A stretch of DNA of 19,157 nt from Faecalibacterium sp. CAG:74 (GTDB lineage: Bacteria; Bacillota; Clostridia; Christensenellales; Aristaeellaceae): assembly GCA_000437595.1 (NCBI GenBank), contig FR899824.1, forward strand, positions 4,730-23,886. The letters are read 5' to 3'. A program made the position numbers and the translations under genes. This document shows, in pieces, positions 1 to 6,815 of this stretch. The notes under the pieces were generated by a model. It saw nothing but the letters and a program-made list of their open reading frames with translations, searched no databases and had not been told where the DNA came from. Numbering within the stretch: position 1 is the first letter of the stretch; the number at the start of each line of letters is the position of its first letter.

Positions 1-1257
1 AGCCTCCGGGCCCCCGCCGTAAAGCCACGCGTCAAGCGCATGGATGCAGCGGAGCAGCCCCGACGGTTCGCCCGGCTGACGGGCAGAAAACTCGCTGCTG
101 TTGATGGAGGCAGTCAGCGCGTCCTTGTCCAGCCCGGTTTTAACCAGCTGCTGCACGGTGTCGCGGATCATCTGGCGCAGCTCCTGCTCACTGCCATCGG
201 CAATGTTGCGCAGGGTCAGCATCATGTACGGCTGCGCCATCGCGTTGTCCAGAGACATGCCTACATCCTGACACTTGCCCGTCGCCAACAGCGCCTTCTT
301 CAGCGGCGCGTCGTTGCTGCCCGTCAGCACATCAAAGAGGATTTCCGTCGCCGTGACGCGCACCGTATCCGACCACGGCGCAACAATCTTCGCCAGCGTC
401 AGCATGGTCTTGTCGGCAGTATCCTCCTCGGCGCCGATTTCATACGCCTGTTCCGCTTCAGCGGCGAAGGGCTTCTGCATGGGAATTTCGTGCTTCTCGT
501 CCAGACGGTCGAAGCGGCTCAGGTACTCCTCCGCCAGCGTCAGCACCTTGTCCAGCGGCACAGCACCATCCAGATAAATGCGCGCATTCGACGGGTGATA
601 ATAGCGGCGGTACATGCGCAGGAACTGCTCGTAGGTCAGGTCGGGGATGTGCTTCGGGTCGCCGCCGGAATTCCAGCCGTAGCAGTTGTCCGGGAAGAGG
701 ACATCCAGCGTCTTCTGGTAAATCTGCTCGTCCACATCGCTCATGGCGCCCTTCATCTCGTTGAACACAACGCCCTTGTACAGCGGCGCGCCGTTTTCGT
801 CCAGCTCAATGTGCCAGCCTTCCTGATAGAAGATGTTCGGGTCTTGCAGGATGCGCGGCGCGAACACAGCATCCAGATACACTTCCGCCAAGTTCAGGAA
901 GTCCTGCTCGTTGCGGCTGGAGACGGGGTAAATCGTCTTGTCGGGGAAGGTCATCGCGTTCAGGAACGTCGCCATGCTGCTCTTCATCAGCTCGACGAAC
1001 GGTTCACGGACGGGATACTTGGCGCTACCGCAGAGGACAGAATGTTCCAGAATGTGGAATACACCGGTCGAATCCTCCGGCAGGGTCTTAAACGCGACGC
1101 AGAACGTCTTGTTCACCTCGCCGTTATCCACCCAAACCAGCTGTGCGCCGGTCTTTTCGTGGTGCATTTCCACCATCTTTCCGTGCAGCTCTTCGCTTTC
1201 ACGCACACGGTCAACGCAAAAGCCGTGACGCGCCGCAGTTTCGTTCAAATTCATCAT
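1..1257 (-). CDS. Peptidase M16C family zinc metalloprotease (presequence-protease-like), partial
   Basis: The minus strand is open for 419 codons from an ATG at 1257 to the left edge, so only the N-terminal part is present. The protein carries the inverted zinc motif HILEH (H68, E71, H72) of the insulinase/pitrilysin clan, and a downstream VVFNEMKGAMSD stretch with E167 as the probable third zinc ligand. This NEMKG context is typical of the M16C presequence-protease (PreP/Cym1) type, a roughly 950-1000 residue family that degrades peptides inside a closed chamber. No signal peptide is visible, so a cytoplasmic peptidase is expected. Two adjacent ATGs (1257 and 1254) are possible starts; the AGGAG is 5 nt before the first and 8 nt before the second. 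A promoter lies just upstream. The family call is firm; the physiological substrate is unknown. Confidence 0.92.
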   Translation of the reverse strand, partial: MMNLNETAARHGFCVDRVRESEELHGKMVEMHHEKTGAQLVWVDNGEVNKTFCVAFKTLPEDSTGVFHILEHSVLCGSAKYPVREPFVELMKSSMATFLNAMTFPDKTIYPVSSRNEQDFLNLAEVYLDAVFAPRILQDPNIFYQEGWHIELDENGAPLYKGVVFNEMKGAMSDVDEQIYQKTLDVLFPDNCYGWNSGGDPKHIPDLTYEQFLRMYRRYYHPSNARIYLDGAVPLDKVLTLAEEYLSRFDRLDEKHEIPMQKPFAAEAEQAYEIGAEEDTADKTMLTLAKIVAPWSDTVRVTATEILFDVLTGSNDAPLKKALLATGKCQDVGMSLDNAMAQPYMMLTLRNIADGSEQELRQMIRDTVQQLVKTGLDKDALTASINSSEFSARQPGEPSGLLRCIHALDAWLYGGGPEA

Positions 1258-1303
1258 GGGGACTCCTTTCCCTGTGACCCCAGGCGGGTCATTCATTTCC
1301 TTT

Positions 1304-1332
1304 ATCATAGCACAACGGGCAGTTGAGTACAA
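1304..1332 (-). promoter_or_regulatory. Putative sigma-A promoter of the M16 peptidase gene
   Basis: On the minus strand there is TTGTAC at 1332-1327, a 17-nt spacer and TATGAT at 1309-1304, about 50 nt before the peptidase start. The -10 matches consensus at five of six positions; the -35 is weaker. It lies between the nitroreductase stop and the peptidase start, so the peptidase can be transcribed independently. No terminator is seen after the nitroreductase, so read-through is also possible. Confidence 0.5.
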
Positions 1333-1361
1333 GCGCGAATTGGCTGATTTTTGTCAAACGG

Positions 1362-1898
1362 TTATCGAATGCGCAGAAGTTCCGAAACATCCTTGCGCTT
1401 GGGGGCGGCAGGAGATTCCGCAGGCACGCCAATCGGAATCAGCGCCGACACGCTCTCCGTTTCCGGCAGATTCAGCACGGCCTTGACCTTCCCTTCGTCA
1501 TAAATGCCGAGGATGACCGTGCCAAGCCCCGCATCATGCGCGGCGACGCAGAAAGCTTCCGCCGCCAGACCCGCATCGAAGGACTGCCAGTGCGTCCCTT
1601 TGCTGGTGCAAAACGAGCCGTCGCGTTCGTAGCCGCTGCGGTCGTTCACGGTCGTAAGGACAACCAGCGCGGGCGCACCGTGCAGGGTATCGATGTTCTT
1701 TTGAAAGCCCATCGTGCATTCGTCCGCTACGCGGTCAATTTCCTCGCGCTTGGTCAGCAGGGTGTAGCGGGTGGTCTGGGAATTCTTCCAGCTGGGCGCA
1801 TACGCGGCGACGGCGACGATAGCGCGGATGGTATCGGGCGACACGGGCGTTGGCTGGAACTTGCGAATGGAACGGCGGGCGGTGAGGGGATTGGGCAT
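1362..1898 (-). CDS. Small nitroreductase family protein (FMN-dependent NAD(P)H oxidoreductase)
   Basis: A 178-residue protein beginning MPNPLTARRSIRKF; the ARRSIRKF segment (residues 7-14) is the N-terminal FMN-phosphate-binding signature of nitroreductase-fold enzymes. Other family landmarks are AAYAPSWKNSQ, and near the C-terminus a GLAAEAFCVAAHDAGLGT helix and an IPIGVPAE strand. Members transfer hydride from NAD(P)H through FMN to nitro-compounds, quinones or other acceptors; the true substrate cannot be read from sequence. The frame stays open further upstream (to 2081), but this ATG follows AGGAGG at 8 nt spacing and the family signature starts immediately after it, so the longer start was rejected. 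An extended -10 promoter lies 65 nt upstream. Confidence 0.93.
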   Translation of the reverse strand: MPNPLTARRSIRKFQPTPVSPDTIRAIVAVAAYAPSWKNSQTTRYTLLTKREEIDRVADECTMGFQKNIDTLHGAPALVVLTTVNDRSGYERDGSFCTSKGTHWQSFDAGLAAEAFCVAAHDAGLGTVILGIYDEGKVKAVLNLPETESVSALIPIGVPAESPAAPKRKDVSELLRIR

Positions 1899-1962
1899 AG
1901 CGTTGTCCTCCTTTATGTCATAGGATGAATGTACAGGCGATTTTGCAGTGTTCTCCATGCTG

Positions 1963-1971
1963 ATTATACCA
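1963..1971 (-). promoter_or_regulatory. Extended -10 promoter of the nitroreductase gene
   Basis: The minus strand reads TGGTATAAT, a perfect -10 box with the TG extension, about 65 nt before the nitroreductase ATG. The -35 position (TATGCA at 17 nt) is poor, as is usual for extended -10 promoters. It lies inside the misleading longer open frame, which further supports the downstream start of the nitroreductase. Confidence 0.6.
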
Positions 1972-2033
1972 CATCCGCCGCGCGCTGCATAGGATGGCGA
2001 CAGGAAAAGAACAGCGGAACACATCCACCTATC

Positions 2034-2072
2034 AAAAACGCGCCTCCCGAAGTTTCCGGGAAGCGCGCTTTT
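2034..2072 (-). terminator. Rho-independent terminator of the feo operon, probably bidirectional
   Basis: An 11-bp stem (2039-2049 with 2057-2067, one G-U type mismatch) encloses a 7-nt loop and is followed on the minus strand by five Ts (2038-2034). On the plus strand four Ts follow at 2069-2072. It lies 28 nt past the stop of the FeoB-associated protein and ends the iron-uptake transcript. Confidence 0.88.
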
Positions 2073-2094
2073 GTCTGACAAGTTTTGAGAAAAA

Positions 2095-2232
2095 TCAGTG
2101 GCAGCCCTTGCATTTGCCGCAGTCGCCGCCGCAGCTGCAAGCAGAATTGCCGCTTTTCTTGTCCTTGATCATCTTCCAAATGACTGCGCCAACAATCACC
2201 AGAAGTACACCGCCAACAATCCACGTTGCCAT
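2095..2232 (-). CDS. FeoB-associated Cys-rich membrane protein
   Basis: A 45-residue protein: one N-terminal membrane segment (residues 2-22, ATWIVGGVLLVIVGAVIW), a short basic stretch, then a tail CSCGGDCGKCKGCH with five cysteines and a terminal histidine. This layout and its place directly after feoB match the FeoB-associated Cys-rich family (Pfam FeoB_associated) common in Clostridia. The cysteines could hold iron or an Fe-S cluster or sense redox state beside the FeoB channel; that role is inference. The start follows AAAGGAA at suitable spacing; an in-frame upstream ATG at 2292 would add 20 basic residues with no good ribosome site and was rejected. It is the last gene of the operon, followed by a strong terminator. 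Confidence 0.9.
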   Translation of the reverse strand: MATWIVGGVLLVIVGAVIWKMIKDKKSGNSACSCGGDCGKCKGCH

Positions 2233-2294
2233 GATTCGTTCCTTTCTGCGCCTGTGCGGATGGAGGAAAACCGCTTTTGCGCGATAGAACATAT

Positions 2295-2342
2295 GCCGGA
2301 GGGAAAGCGCAGATGATGCAGAACCCGCGCCAGCCCTCCGGC
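2295..2342. repeat. Inverted repeat in the feoB to FeoB-associated gene spacer
   Basis: A perfect 9-bp inverted repeat, GCCGGAGGG at 2295-2303 and CCCTCCGGC at 2334-2342, with a 30-nt loop, in the 178-nt spacer between feoB and the small gene after it. A second short pair, GAAAGC/GCTTTC, lies close to the feoB side. There is no T-run, so it is not a standard terminator; it may stabilise or separate parts of the feo mRNA. Confidence 0.45.
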
Positions 2343-2410
2343 GTTCACAAGAGGGGTTTCAGAAAGCACCGGATGCAGCGGGGCTTTCCTCGGTTAAGCC
2401 CGATGGAAAA

Positions 2411-4747
2411 TCAGGCAGAAACCTTCTGCGTGAGGTGGTTGTCGTTGTAAGGATTCTTACGAACGACCAGATACACCAGACCAGCCAGCAGCAGGATGGC
2501 AATCGCCGTCGCAACGGTGAAGCCAGCGCCGCTGAAGAGCAGGCCAAGCTGATAGACGATCAGGGCGACGACGTAAGCGAACGCGCACTGATAGCCAACC
2601 GCAGCCAGCGTCCACTTGGCATTGTTGAACTCACGCTTCATCGCGCCGATGGCCGCGAAGCAGGGAGCGCACAGGAGGTTGAAAATCATGAAGGCATACG
2701 CCGCCAGACGGCCATGACCGTTGGAGGACTCGTTGAACGCCGTCGCAATCGGGCTGAGGGCTTCCGCCTTCTCTTCCTCGGTCATGTCCTCGTCGTCAAC
2801 AACGTCCGCCGCGTCATCCGCGCCATACAGGACGCCCAGAACACCGACGACTTCTTCCTTCGCAACCAGACCCATGACCGTAGCGACCGTGGACGGCATA
2901 TTGCCGAAGCCCAGCGGCTTGAACACCACGCTGACCGGGTTGCCAATCTTGCCAAGGATGGAGTTGTCCATATCCGCCACAGCGCCCCAGGAGCCAGCCG
3001 CGCGATCCATTTCAGGCGCGAGTTCCGGCGCTTCCTCGTCTTCTTCCAGCGTTCCAGCTTCCGCCTTCGCGTTGTAATCAGCCAGTTCCGTCTGGTAGGT
3101 CTGCTGCGCTTCCAGCTGCACGTCCGCCGCGGGCGCCCAGCCGTAGGTCTTCGCAAACCAAATCACGATAGAGGACAGGAGGATGACCGTGCCAGCGCGC
3201 TTGATGAAGCTCCAGCCGCGCTCCCACACGCTGTGGAACACGTTGCGACCAGACGGGAAGTGATATGCCGGCAGCTCCATGACGAAGGGAGCCGGGTCGC
3301 CCGCGAACATCTTCGTCTTCTTCAGCATGATGCCGGAGATGACAATCGCCGCCACGCCGATGAAGTATGCGGACGTCGCAACCCACGCGCTGCCGCCGAA
3401 GACCGCCGCGGCAATCAGACCGATAATCGGCATCTTCGCGCCGCAGGGGATGAAGGTCGTGGTCATGATGGTCATCTTGCGGTCACGGTCGCTCTCGATG
3501 GTACGAGAAGCCATGATGCCGGGAACGCCGCAGCCAGAACCAATCAGCATCGGGATGAAGCTCTTGCCGGACAGCCCGAATTTCCGGAAGATACGGTCCA
3601 TGATGAAGGCGATACGAGCCATGTAGCCAACGTCTTCAAGGATAGCCAGCAGGAGGAACAGCACCAGCATCTGCGGCACAAAGCCCAGCACCGCGCCGCA
3701 GCCACCGACGATACCATCAACAATCAGACCGCTCAGCCAGCCCGCGCAGCCAACGCCATCCAGCCAAGTCTGGAGGTTGCCCTGCACGATTTCCGCAACG
3801 AACACATCATTCGTCCAGTCCGTCAGCAGCGTACCAATCGTCGTCACGGAAATGTAATACACGAGGAACATGATGAGCGCGAAAATCGGCAGCGCCAGCA
3901 CACGGTTGGTCACCACGCGGTCAATCTTGTCCGAAACGCTCAGGCTGCCCTTTGCCTTGCCCTTCTTCACCGCGTTCTGCATCAAGGTGTTGATGTAGGC
4001 GTAACGCTGGTTGGTGATGATGGACTCGGCGTCGTCATCCATTTCCTTTTCGCAGGAGGAGACGGCTTCCTCAATGCCCTTCTTGACATCTTCGGACAGC
4101 TTCAGTTCCGCAACAACCTTCTCGTCACGTTCGAACAGCTTCACGGCGTACCAGCGCAGGAAGCGCGGTTCAACCTTGCCGCCGATGAGGTCTTCAATAT
4201 GCGCCAGCGCGTGTTCCACCGAGCCGGTGAATACGTGCGGATGCTCGCCCATCGTGCGGTTCTTGGCAGCAGCGGCAGCCTTTTCAGCCGCCTTCACGCT
4301 GCCTTCGCCCTTCAGCGCGGAAGTCTCGACGATTTCCACACCCAGCGCTGCGCTCAGCTTCTTCATGTCGATCTTGTCGCCGTTCTTGCGGGACACATCC
4401 ATCATGTTCATCGCGATGACCATCGGCGTGCCGAGTTCGAGCAGCTGCGTGGTCAGGTAAAGGTTGCGTTCGATGGAGGTGGAGTCCACGATGTTCAGGA
4501 TGGCATCAGGCTTGTCGTTCACCAGGTAGTTGCGGGCGACGACTTCCTCCAGCGTGTAGGGAGACAGGGAGTAAATGACGGGCAAGTCCTGAATGACCAC
4601 ATCGTCATTGCCCTTGAGCTTGCCTTCCTTCTTTTCAACCGTAACACCCGGCCAGTTGCCGACGAACTGACGAGAACCCGTCAGCGCGTTGAACATGGTC
4701 GTTTTGCCGCAGTTCGGGTTGCCTGCGAGCGCAATCGTAATCGCCAT
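2411..4747 (-). CDS. feoB: Ferrous iron transport protein B (FeoB)
   Basis: A 778-residue inner-membrane Fe(II) transporter with an N-terminal G domain. Visible motifs: G1 GNPNCGKT (9-16), G2 threonine T36 in NWPGVTVE, G4 NMMD (114-117) and G5 SALK (143-146). Membrane-domain landmarks are GSGCGVPG (403-410), CGAKMP (435-440) and LLCAPC (691-696). Length fits the family. Two oddities stand out. The G3 motif is DLPV (54-57) where the family has DLPG. Two acidic insertions occur, about 538-585 (LEEDEEAPELAPE) and 643-664 (DDEDMTEEEKAE). The start is the ATG at 4747, 8 nt after AGGAGG and directly before the G domain; the frame is open 40 codons further up but through hairpin repeats. The third gene of feoA-feoA-feoB-Cys-rich, it is probably controlled by the iron-responsive promoter at 5563-5591. 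Confidence 0.97.
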   Translation of the reverse strand: MAITIALAGNPNCGKTTMFNALTGSRQFVGNWPGVTVEKKEGKLKGNDDVVIQDLPVIYSLSPYTLEEVVARNYLVNDKPDAILNIVDSTSIERNLYLTTQLLELGTPMVIAMNMMDVSRKNGDKIDMKKLSAALGVEIVETSALKGEGSVKAAEKAAAAAKNRTMGEHPHVFTGSVEHALAHIEDLIGGKVEPRFLRWYAVKLFERDEKVVAELKLSEDVKKGIEEAVSSCEKEMDDDAESIITNQRYAYINTLMQNAVKKGKAKGSLSVSDKIDRVVTNRVLALPIFALIMFLVYYISVTTIGTLLTDWTNDVFVAEIVQGNLQTWLDGVGCAGWLSGLIVDGIVGGCGAVLGFVPQMLVLFLLLAILEDVGYMARIAFIMDRIFRKFGLSGKSFIPMLIGSGCGVPGIMASRTIESDRDRKMTIMTTTFIPCGAKMPIIGLIAAAVFGGSAWVATSAYFIGVAAIVISGIMLKKTKMFAGDPAPFVMELPAYHFPSGRNVFHSVWERGWSFIKRAGTVILLSSIVIWFAKTYGWAPAADVQLEAQQTYQTELADYNAKAEAGTLEEDEEAPELAPEMDRAAGSWGAVADMDNSILGKIGNPVSVVFKPLGFGNMPSTVATVMGLVAKEEVVGVLGVLYGADDAADVVDDEDMTEEEKAEALSPIATAFNESSNGHGRLAAYAFMIFNLLCAPCFAAIGAMKREFNNAKWTLAAVGYQCAFAYVVALIVYQLGLLFSGAGFTVATAIAILLLAGLVYLVVRKNPYNDNHLTQKVSA

Positions 4748-4788
4748 TTTCGGCGCCTCCTTATGCGAATTTGTCTTAACTAACCCCA

Positions 4789-4832
4789 CCAGAGGCTCCG
4801 CCTCTGGACTCCGCAAGGGGCATTGCCCCTTG
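4789..4832. repeat. Two adjacent perfect hairpins in the feoA-feoB spacer
   Basis: Two short palindromes lie side by side: CCAGAGGC-tcc-GCCTCTGG (4789-4807) and CAAGGGGC-att-GCCCCTTG (4814-4832). Such paired GC-rich hairpins are familiar as dispersed intergenic repeats in Clostridia. They lie in a 286-nt spacer (4748-5033) inside an otherwise compact operon. Neither is followed by a T-run on the minus strand, so they are not simple terminators; they could act as an mRNA processing or stability element between feoA and feoB. The half-site TTAGTT on the minus strand near 4778-4785 recalls the operator upstream of the operon. Confidence 0.7.
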
Positions 4833-4896
4833 ACCCTTTCGCGCGATTGCGTTGATGACTTCTTCACACCTATATGCGCGTGCTGATGCAGGGTTT

Positions 4897-4940
4897 CGCG
4901 TCTGCGGACGCGACCAGAGGGCTTTCCGATCGCCCTCTGG
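4897..4940. repeat. Second pair of hairpins in the feoA-feoB spacer
   Basis: CGCGTC-tgcg-GACGCG (4897-4912) is followed at once by CCAGAGGGC / GCCCTCTGG (4914-4922 and 4932-4940, 9-nt loop). The CCAGAGG arms resemble those of the hairpin at 4789-4807, so the spacer looks like a composite of related palindromic units. A weak 4-bp stem followed by five Ts on the minus strand (about 5011-4990) could attenuate transcription past feoA, but it is too weak to call a terminator. Confidence 0.65.
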
Positions 4941-5033
4941 ACTGCTTCGGTTGCACCTATGTTAGTAGGTTTGAAACGTATAAGGTAGGAAAAAGCCTGC
5001 GCGAAATCAGGTTTTATCGTAAGGGAAACAGAA

Positions 5034-5255
5034 TTACTGAACCTCGATCATTTCCGCATCCGCCTTGCGCACGCTCAGCTCATAGCCGCGCACGGTCAGC
5101 TCCATCGGATCGCCCAGCGGCGCAACCTTGCGCACATGGACTTCCGTCCCGCGGGTCAGTCCCATGTCCATGATGCGGCGCTTGACGGCACCTTCACCAT
5201 GCAGGCGGACAACCACCGCGGTTTCCCCGACCTTGACATCCTTCAGGGTTTTCAT
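5034..5255 (-). CDS. feoA: FeoA family protein (second of two)
   Basis: A 73-residue SH3-fold FeoA protein. It shows the family pattern: KVGETAVVVRL, then RRIMDMGLTRGTEVHVRKVAPLGDPMELTVRGYELSVR split over the usual beta strands, with the MGLTRGTEV and GDPMEL segments being the most typical. FeoA proteins are small cytoplasmic partners of FeoB needed for Fe(II) uptake, with uncertain mechanism. AAGGAGG precedes the ATG by a normal distance. It lies 19 nt after the first feoA and 286 nt before feoB, and is transcribed with them. It is closer to canonical FeoA than the upstream copy. Confidence 0.94.
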   Translation of the reverse strand: MKTLKDVKVGETAVVVRLHGEGAVKRRIMDMGLTRGTEVHVRKVAPLGDPMELTVRGYELSVRKADAEMIEVQ

Positions 5256-5274
5256 GCCTTCTGCCTCCTTTTCC

Positions 5275-5490
5275 TCAGTTCACCAGCACACGCATAGCCA
5301 TGGATTGGCTCAACGCAACACGGCTATCCTTGACAGCGCAAATTAGATTGCCGCCCATTTTGCTGACGACCGTCACTCTTTCGCCCATCACGAAGCCCAG
5401 CTCCGCCAGATGCTGACGCACCTCATCCTGTCCGGTGATTTTGCCAATCACGCCAGACTCGCCAATTTCCACCATGCCCAACGGCATCAT
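5275..5490 (-). CDS. feoA: FeoA family protein (first of two)
   Basis: A 71-residue FeoA-domain protein, first gene of the operon. The segment HLAELGFVMGERVTVVSKMG, then NLICAVKDSRVALSQSMAMRV, follows the FeoA pattern (LGF..G..V.V, G..V.V, R.AL....A..I). This type, with a phosphate-binding-like DSRVALS stretch, is common as the extra FeoA in clostridial feo operons. ATGs at 5490 and 5487 are both possible; AGGAGG lies 9 nt before the first. The two FeoA copies differ strongly, so they are old paralogs rather than a fresh duplication, and they may pair with each other or with FeoB. Confidence 0.92.
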   Translation of the reverse strand: MMPLGMVEIGESGVIGKITGQDEVRQHLAELGFVMGERVTVVSKMGGNLICAVKDSRVALSQSMAMRVLVN

Positions 5491-5536
5491 GTTCCATGAC
5501 CTCCTTGTGTCAGTCCTTTCGCGGATAGTTTATTCC

Positions 5537-5578
5537 AACTAATCCGGCGATTCGCAAGCGTTAGTTTAGCATAACTAA
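5537..5578. promoter_or_regulatory. Candidate iron-regulator operator at the feo promoter
   Basis: A perfect 6-6-6 inverted repeat, TTAGTT-tagcat-AACTAA, lies at 5561-5578, with a further AACTAA half-site at 5537-5542. It overlaps the -10 of the feo promoter, as expected for repression. TTAG...CTAA resembles the DtxR/IdeR box type (consensus TTAGGTTAGSCTAACCTAA) more than a Fur box; which regulator binds is inference, and no regulator gene is in the window. Confidence 0.6.
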
Positions 5579-5591
5579 TAGGCTATGTCAA
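5563..5591 (-). promoter_or_regulatory. Promoter of the feo operon
   Basis: On the minus strand a perfect -35 TTGACA (5591-5586), a 17-nt spacer and a -10 TAAACT (5568-5563, four of six) lie about 75 nt before the first feoA. The -10 sits inside the palindrome described above. Start of transcription is expected near 5556. Confidence 0.75.
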
Positions 5592-5894
5592 GCGTTTTTC
5601 GCGTGTTTTTTTGTTTTTTGTCCACCTTTTTTCTGGTCTTTGCATCGTTTGCCCAATTCGGGGGAATGCTGACCAGCAAAAACAAAGGGCAGCTCTGCTT
5701 TGCAGGGAAATCAGTTACTTTTCCGAACAAAATCGAACCACCCCCTATCAAAAACTTCTGATTATCACCACTATGGCTTAAAGTGCCGAAGGGAGCAAGC
5801 AGAAAGCCCCTTTGTCACCTCCGCAGAGGCGAAATCCCCTGCATGATCGTGCGATTCTATCAGAAAATGAAAACCGCAAAAAAGAGGTGCGAGA
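5592..5894. other. Intergenic region between the divergent feo operon and DUF5665 gene
   Basis: About 300 nt with a T-rich part (5596-5635) next to the feo promoter. No convincing plus-strand promoter for the gene at 5895 was found, though GATTAT and CTTAAA hexamers near 5760-5780 are weak -10 candidates without a good -35. The stretch has short palindromes (for example CCT-ccgcag-AGG near 5818) but no gene above about 60 codons that looks real. Confidence 0.4.
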
Positions 5895-6185
5895 ATGAAG
5901 GAATGGGCGGTCTGGATGGCGAACAAGATGGAGGAGCAATTGCTGCGGATGGAGCAGCTGCGGCTCAGTGAATTTGTTGCATATGAGAAGAACTGGAAGA
6001 AGCGTCTTCTGATGCAGTTTGTAGGCGGGATTGCAAGAGGATTAGGGACAGCGGTTGGGTTTACGCTTCTGGGCGCGCTGGTGGTGTGGCTGCTGCAAGG
6101 ACTGGTGCAAAGGAATCTGCCGATTATCGGGGATTTCCTGACCCAGCTGCTGAACCTCGTGGAAGGCAAGGGCAGCGGCAGCTAA
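5895..6185 (+). CDS. DUF5665 domain-containing small membrane protein
   Basis: A 96-residue protein. Residues 1-35 form a charged amphipathic helix (NKMEEQLLRMEQLRLSEF); residues about 40-70 hold the conserved FVGGIARGLGTAVGFTLLG segment and one membrane helix (LLGALVVWLLQGLV); a short tail ends in PIIGDFLTQLLNLVEGKG. The RG(L/I)GTA(V/I)GFTLLGAL motif is that of DUF5665, a small family frequent in Clostridia and without known function. GAGGTG precedes the ATG. The last codon directly abuts copy R2-a of a dispersed repeat, then lspA follows on the same strand after 141 nt, so co-transcription with lspA is possible but not shown. Confidence 0.85.
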   Translation: MKEWAVWMANKMEEQLLRMEQLRLSEFVAYEKNWKKRLLMQFVGGIARGLGTAVGFTLLGALVVWLLQGLVQRNLPIIGDFLTQLLNLVEGKGSGS

Positions 6186-6275
6186 AGCGTCCCTGCCCGT
6201 AACTTCGCGCTTCCGCAGAAGCGCCCCAAGCTGCTCTATCCGCCATTTCCACATTGTCGCGTCAATAGGCGCGAC
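6186..6275 (+). repeat. Dispersed repeat family R2, copy a
   Basis: About 90 bp that match, in inverted orientation, the stretch 19042-19133. The first 52 bases differ from the partner by three substitutions and one indel; the rest is more diverged but ends in a shared GTCGCG...CGAC-type palindrome. It contains GCGCTTC-cgca-GAAGCGC (6207-6224); the partner has GCGCTCC/GGAGCGC at the same place, a compensatory change. It begins immediately after the DUF5665 stop codon and lies in the leader of lspA. Confidence 0.85.
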
Positions 6276-6326
6276 CTGATTCCGCCGCTTCCCCCATCAT
6301 TATCACCAGAAAGGGCTATCATCACC

Positions 6327-6815
6327 ATGCGCAAACCCGTTTCCCAAAGGCTGCTGCCTTTCCTGCTCATCCTCCTGACCCTCGCGCTTGACCGCTTCAC
6401 CAAAGCCCTCGCCGTCGCGCTGCCGGATGAGCGCACCCTCATTCCCGGCATTCTTCGTTGGATTTATGTTGAAAATACGGGCATGGCGTTCAGCCTGTTC
6501 AGCGGGCGCTCGTGGATGCTGGGCGTGGTGTCCGTCATCGCGGTTATCGCCGGATGGCTCGTCCTCCGCCGCTATCAGCTCAGCGGATGGAGCAGAACCG
6601 CGGCGGCGCTGATGATCGGCGGCGCGCTTGGCAACGCCTACGACCGCTTGGCGCTGGGCTATGTCGTCGATATGCTGGATATCACCCTGTTCCCCTTCGC
6701 AGTGTTCAATATTGCGGACGCTGCGCTCGTCGTCGGCACGGTGCTGATGGCGTACTGCATCGTGTTCCGCACGGAAGATTGGAGGAAAATCAATCATGAC
6801 GCAAATGATGCCTGA
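6327..6815 (+). CDS. lspA: Lipoprotein signal peptidase (signal peptidase II)
   Basis: A 162-residue inner-membrane aspartyl protease that removes the signal peptide of diacylglyceryl-modified prolipoproteins. It has the expected four membrane helices: about 8-28, 62-82, 92-110 and 128-148. Family motifs are present: N-terminal LDRFTK (21-26), VENTGMAFSLF (48-58), GGALGNAYDRLALGYVVDML (98-117) and FNIADAAL (127-134). The catalytic aspartates should be D115 and D131. The ribosome site (AAAGGG, about 11 nt before ATG) is weaker than those of its neighbours. The next gene, rluD, overlaps its end by 20 nt, a classic Firmicutes lspA-rluD arrangement. A lipoprotein substrate is encoded nearby (nucleotidase at 8102-9859). 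Confidence 0.97.
   Translation: MRKPVSQRLLPFLLILLTLALDRFTKALAVALPDERTLIPGILRWIYVENTGMAFSLFSGRSWMLGVVSVIAVIAGWLVLRRYQLSGWSRTAAALMIGGALGNAYDRLALGYVVDMLDITLFPFAVFNIADAALVVGTVLMAYCIVFRTEDWRKINHDANDA

Noticed and set aside
40..1326. 428-codon plus-strand open frame opposite the M16 peptidase
   Set aside because: The product is rich in His, Arg, Gln and Val without domain pattern, and the opposite strand encodes a clear zinc peptidase; an antisense shadow caused by high GC.
1899..2081. Longer nitroreductase start adding 61 residues
   Set aside because: It would include the gene's own -10 promoter and AGGAGG ribosome site; the FMN motif begins right after the ATG at 1898.
2435..4783. 782-codon plus-strand open frame opposite feoB
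   Set aside because: Long, but the composition is His/Arg/Asp-rich with no family features; feoB motifs on the other strand are unmistakable.
4748..4867. Longer FeoB start adding 40 residues
   Set aside because: The extension reads through palindromic repeats and has no family match; AGGAGG stands exactly before the ATG at 4747.
4748..5033. Riboswitch between feoA and feoB
   Set aside because: The hairpins are simple, independent palindromes without any riboswitch core that I recognise.
5537..5591. Fur box at the feo promoter
   Set aside because: The palindrome lacks the GATAAT-type pattern of Fur sites; TTAG...CTAA fits the DtxR/IdeR type better.
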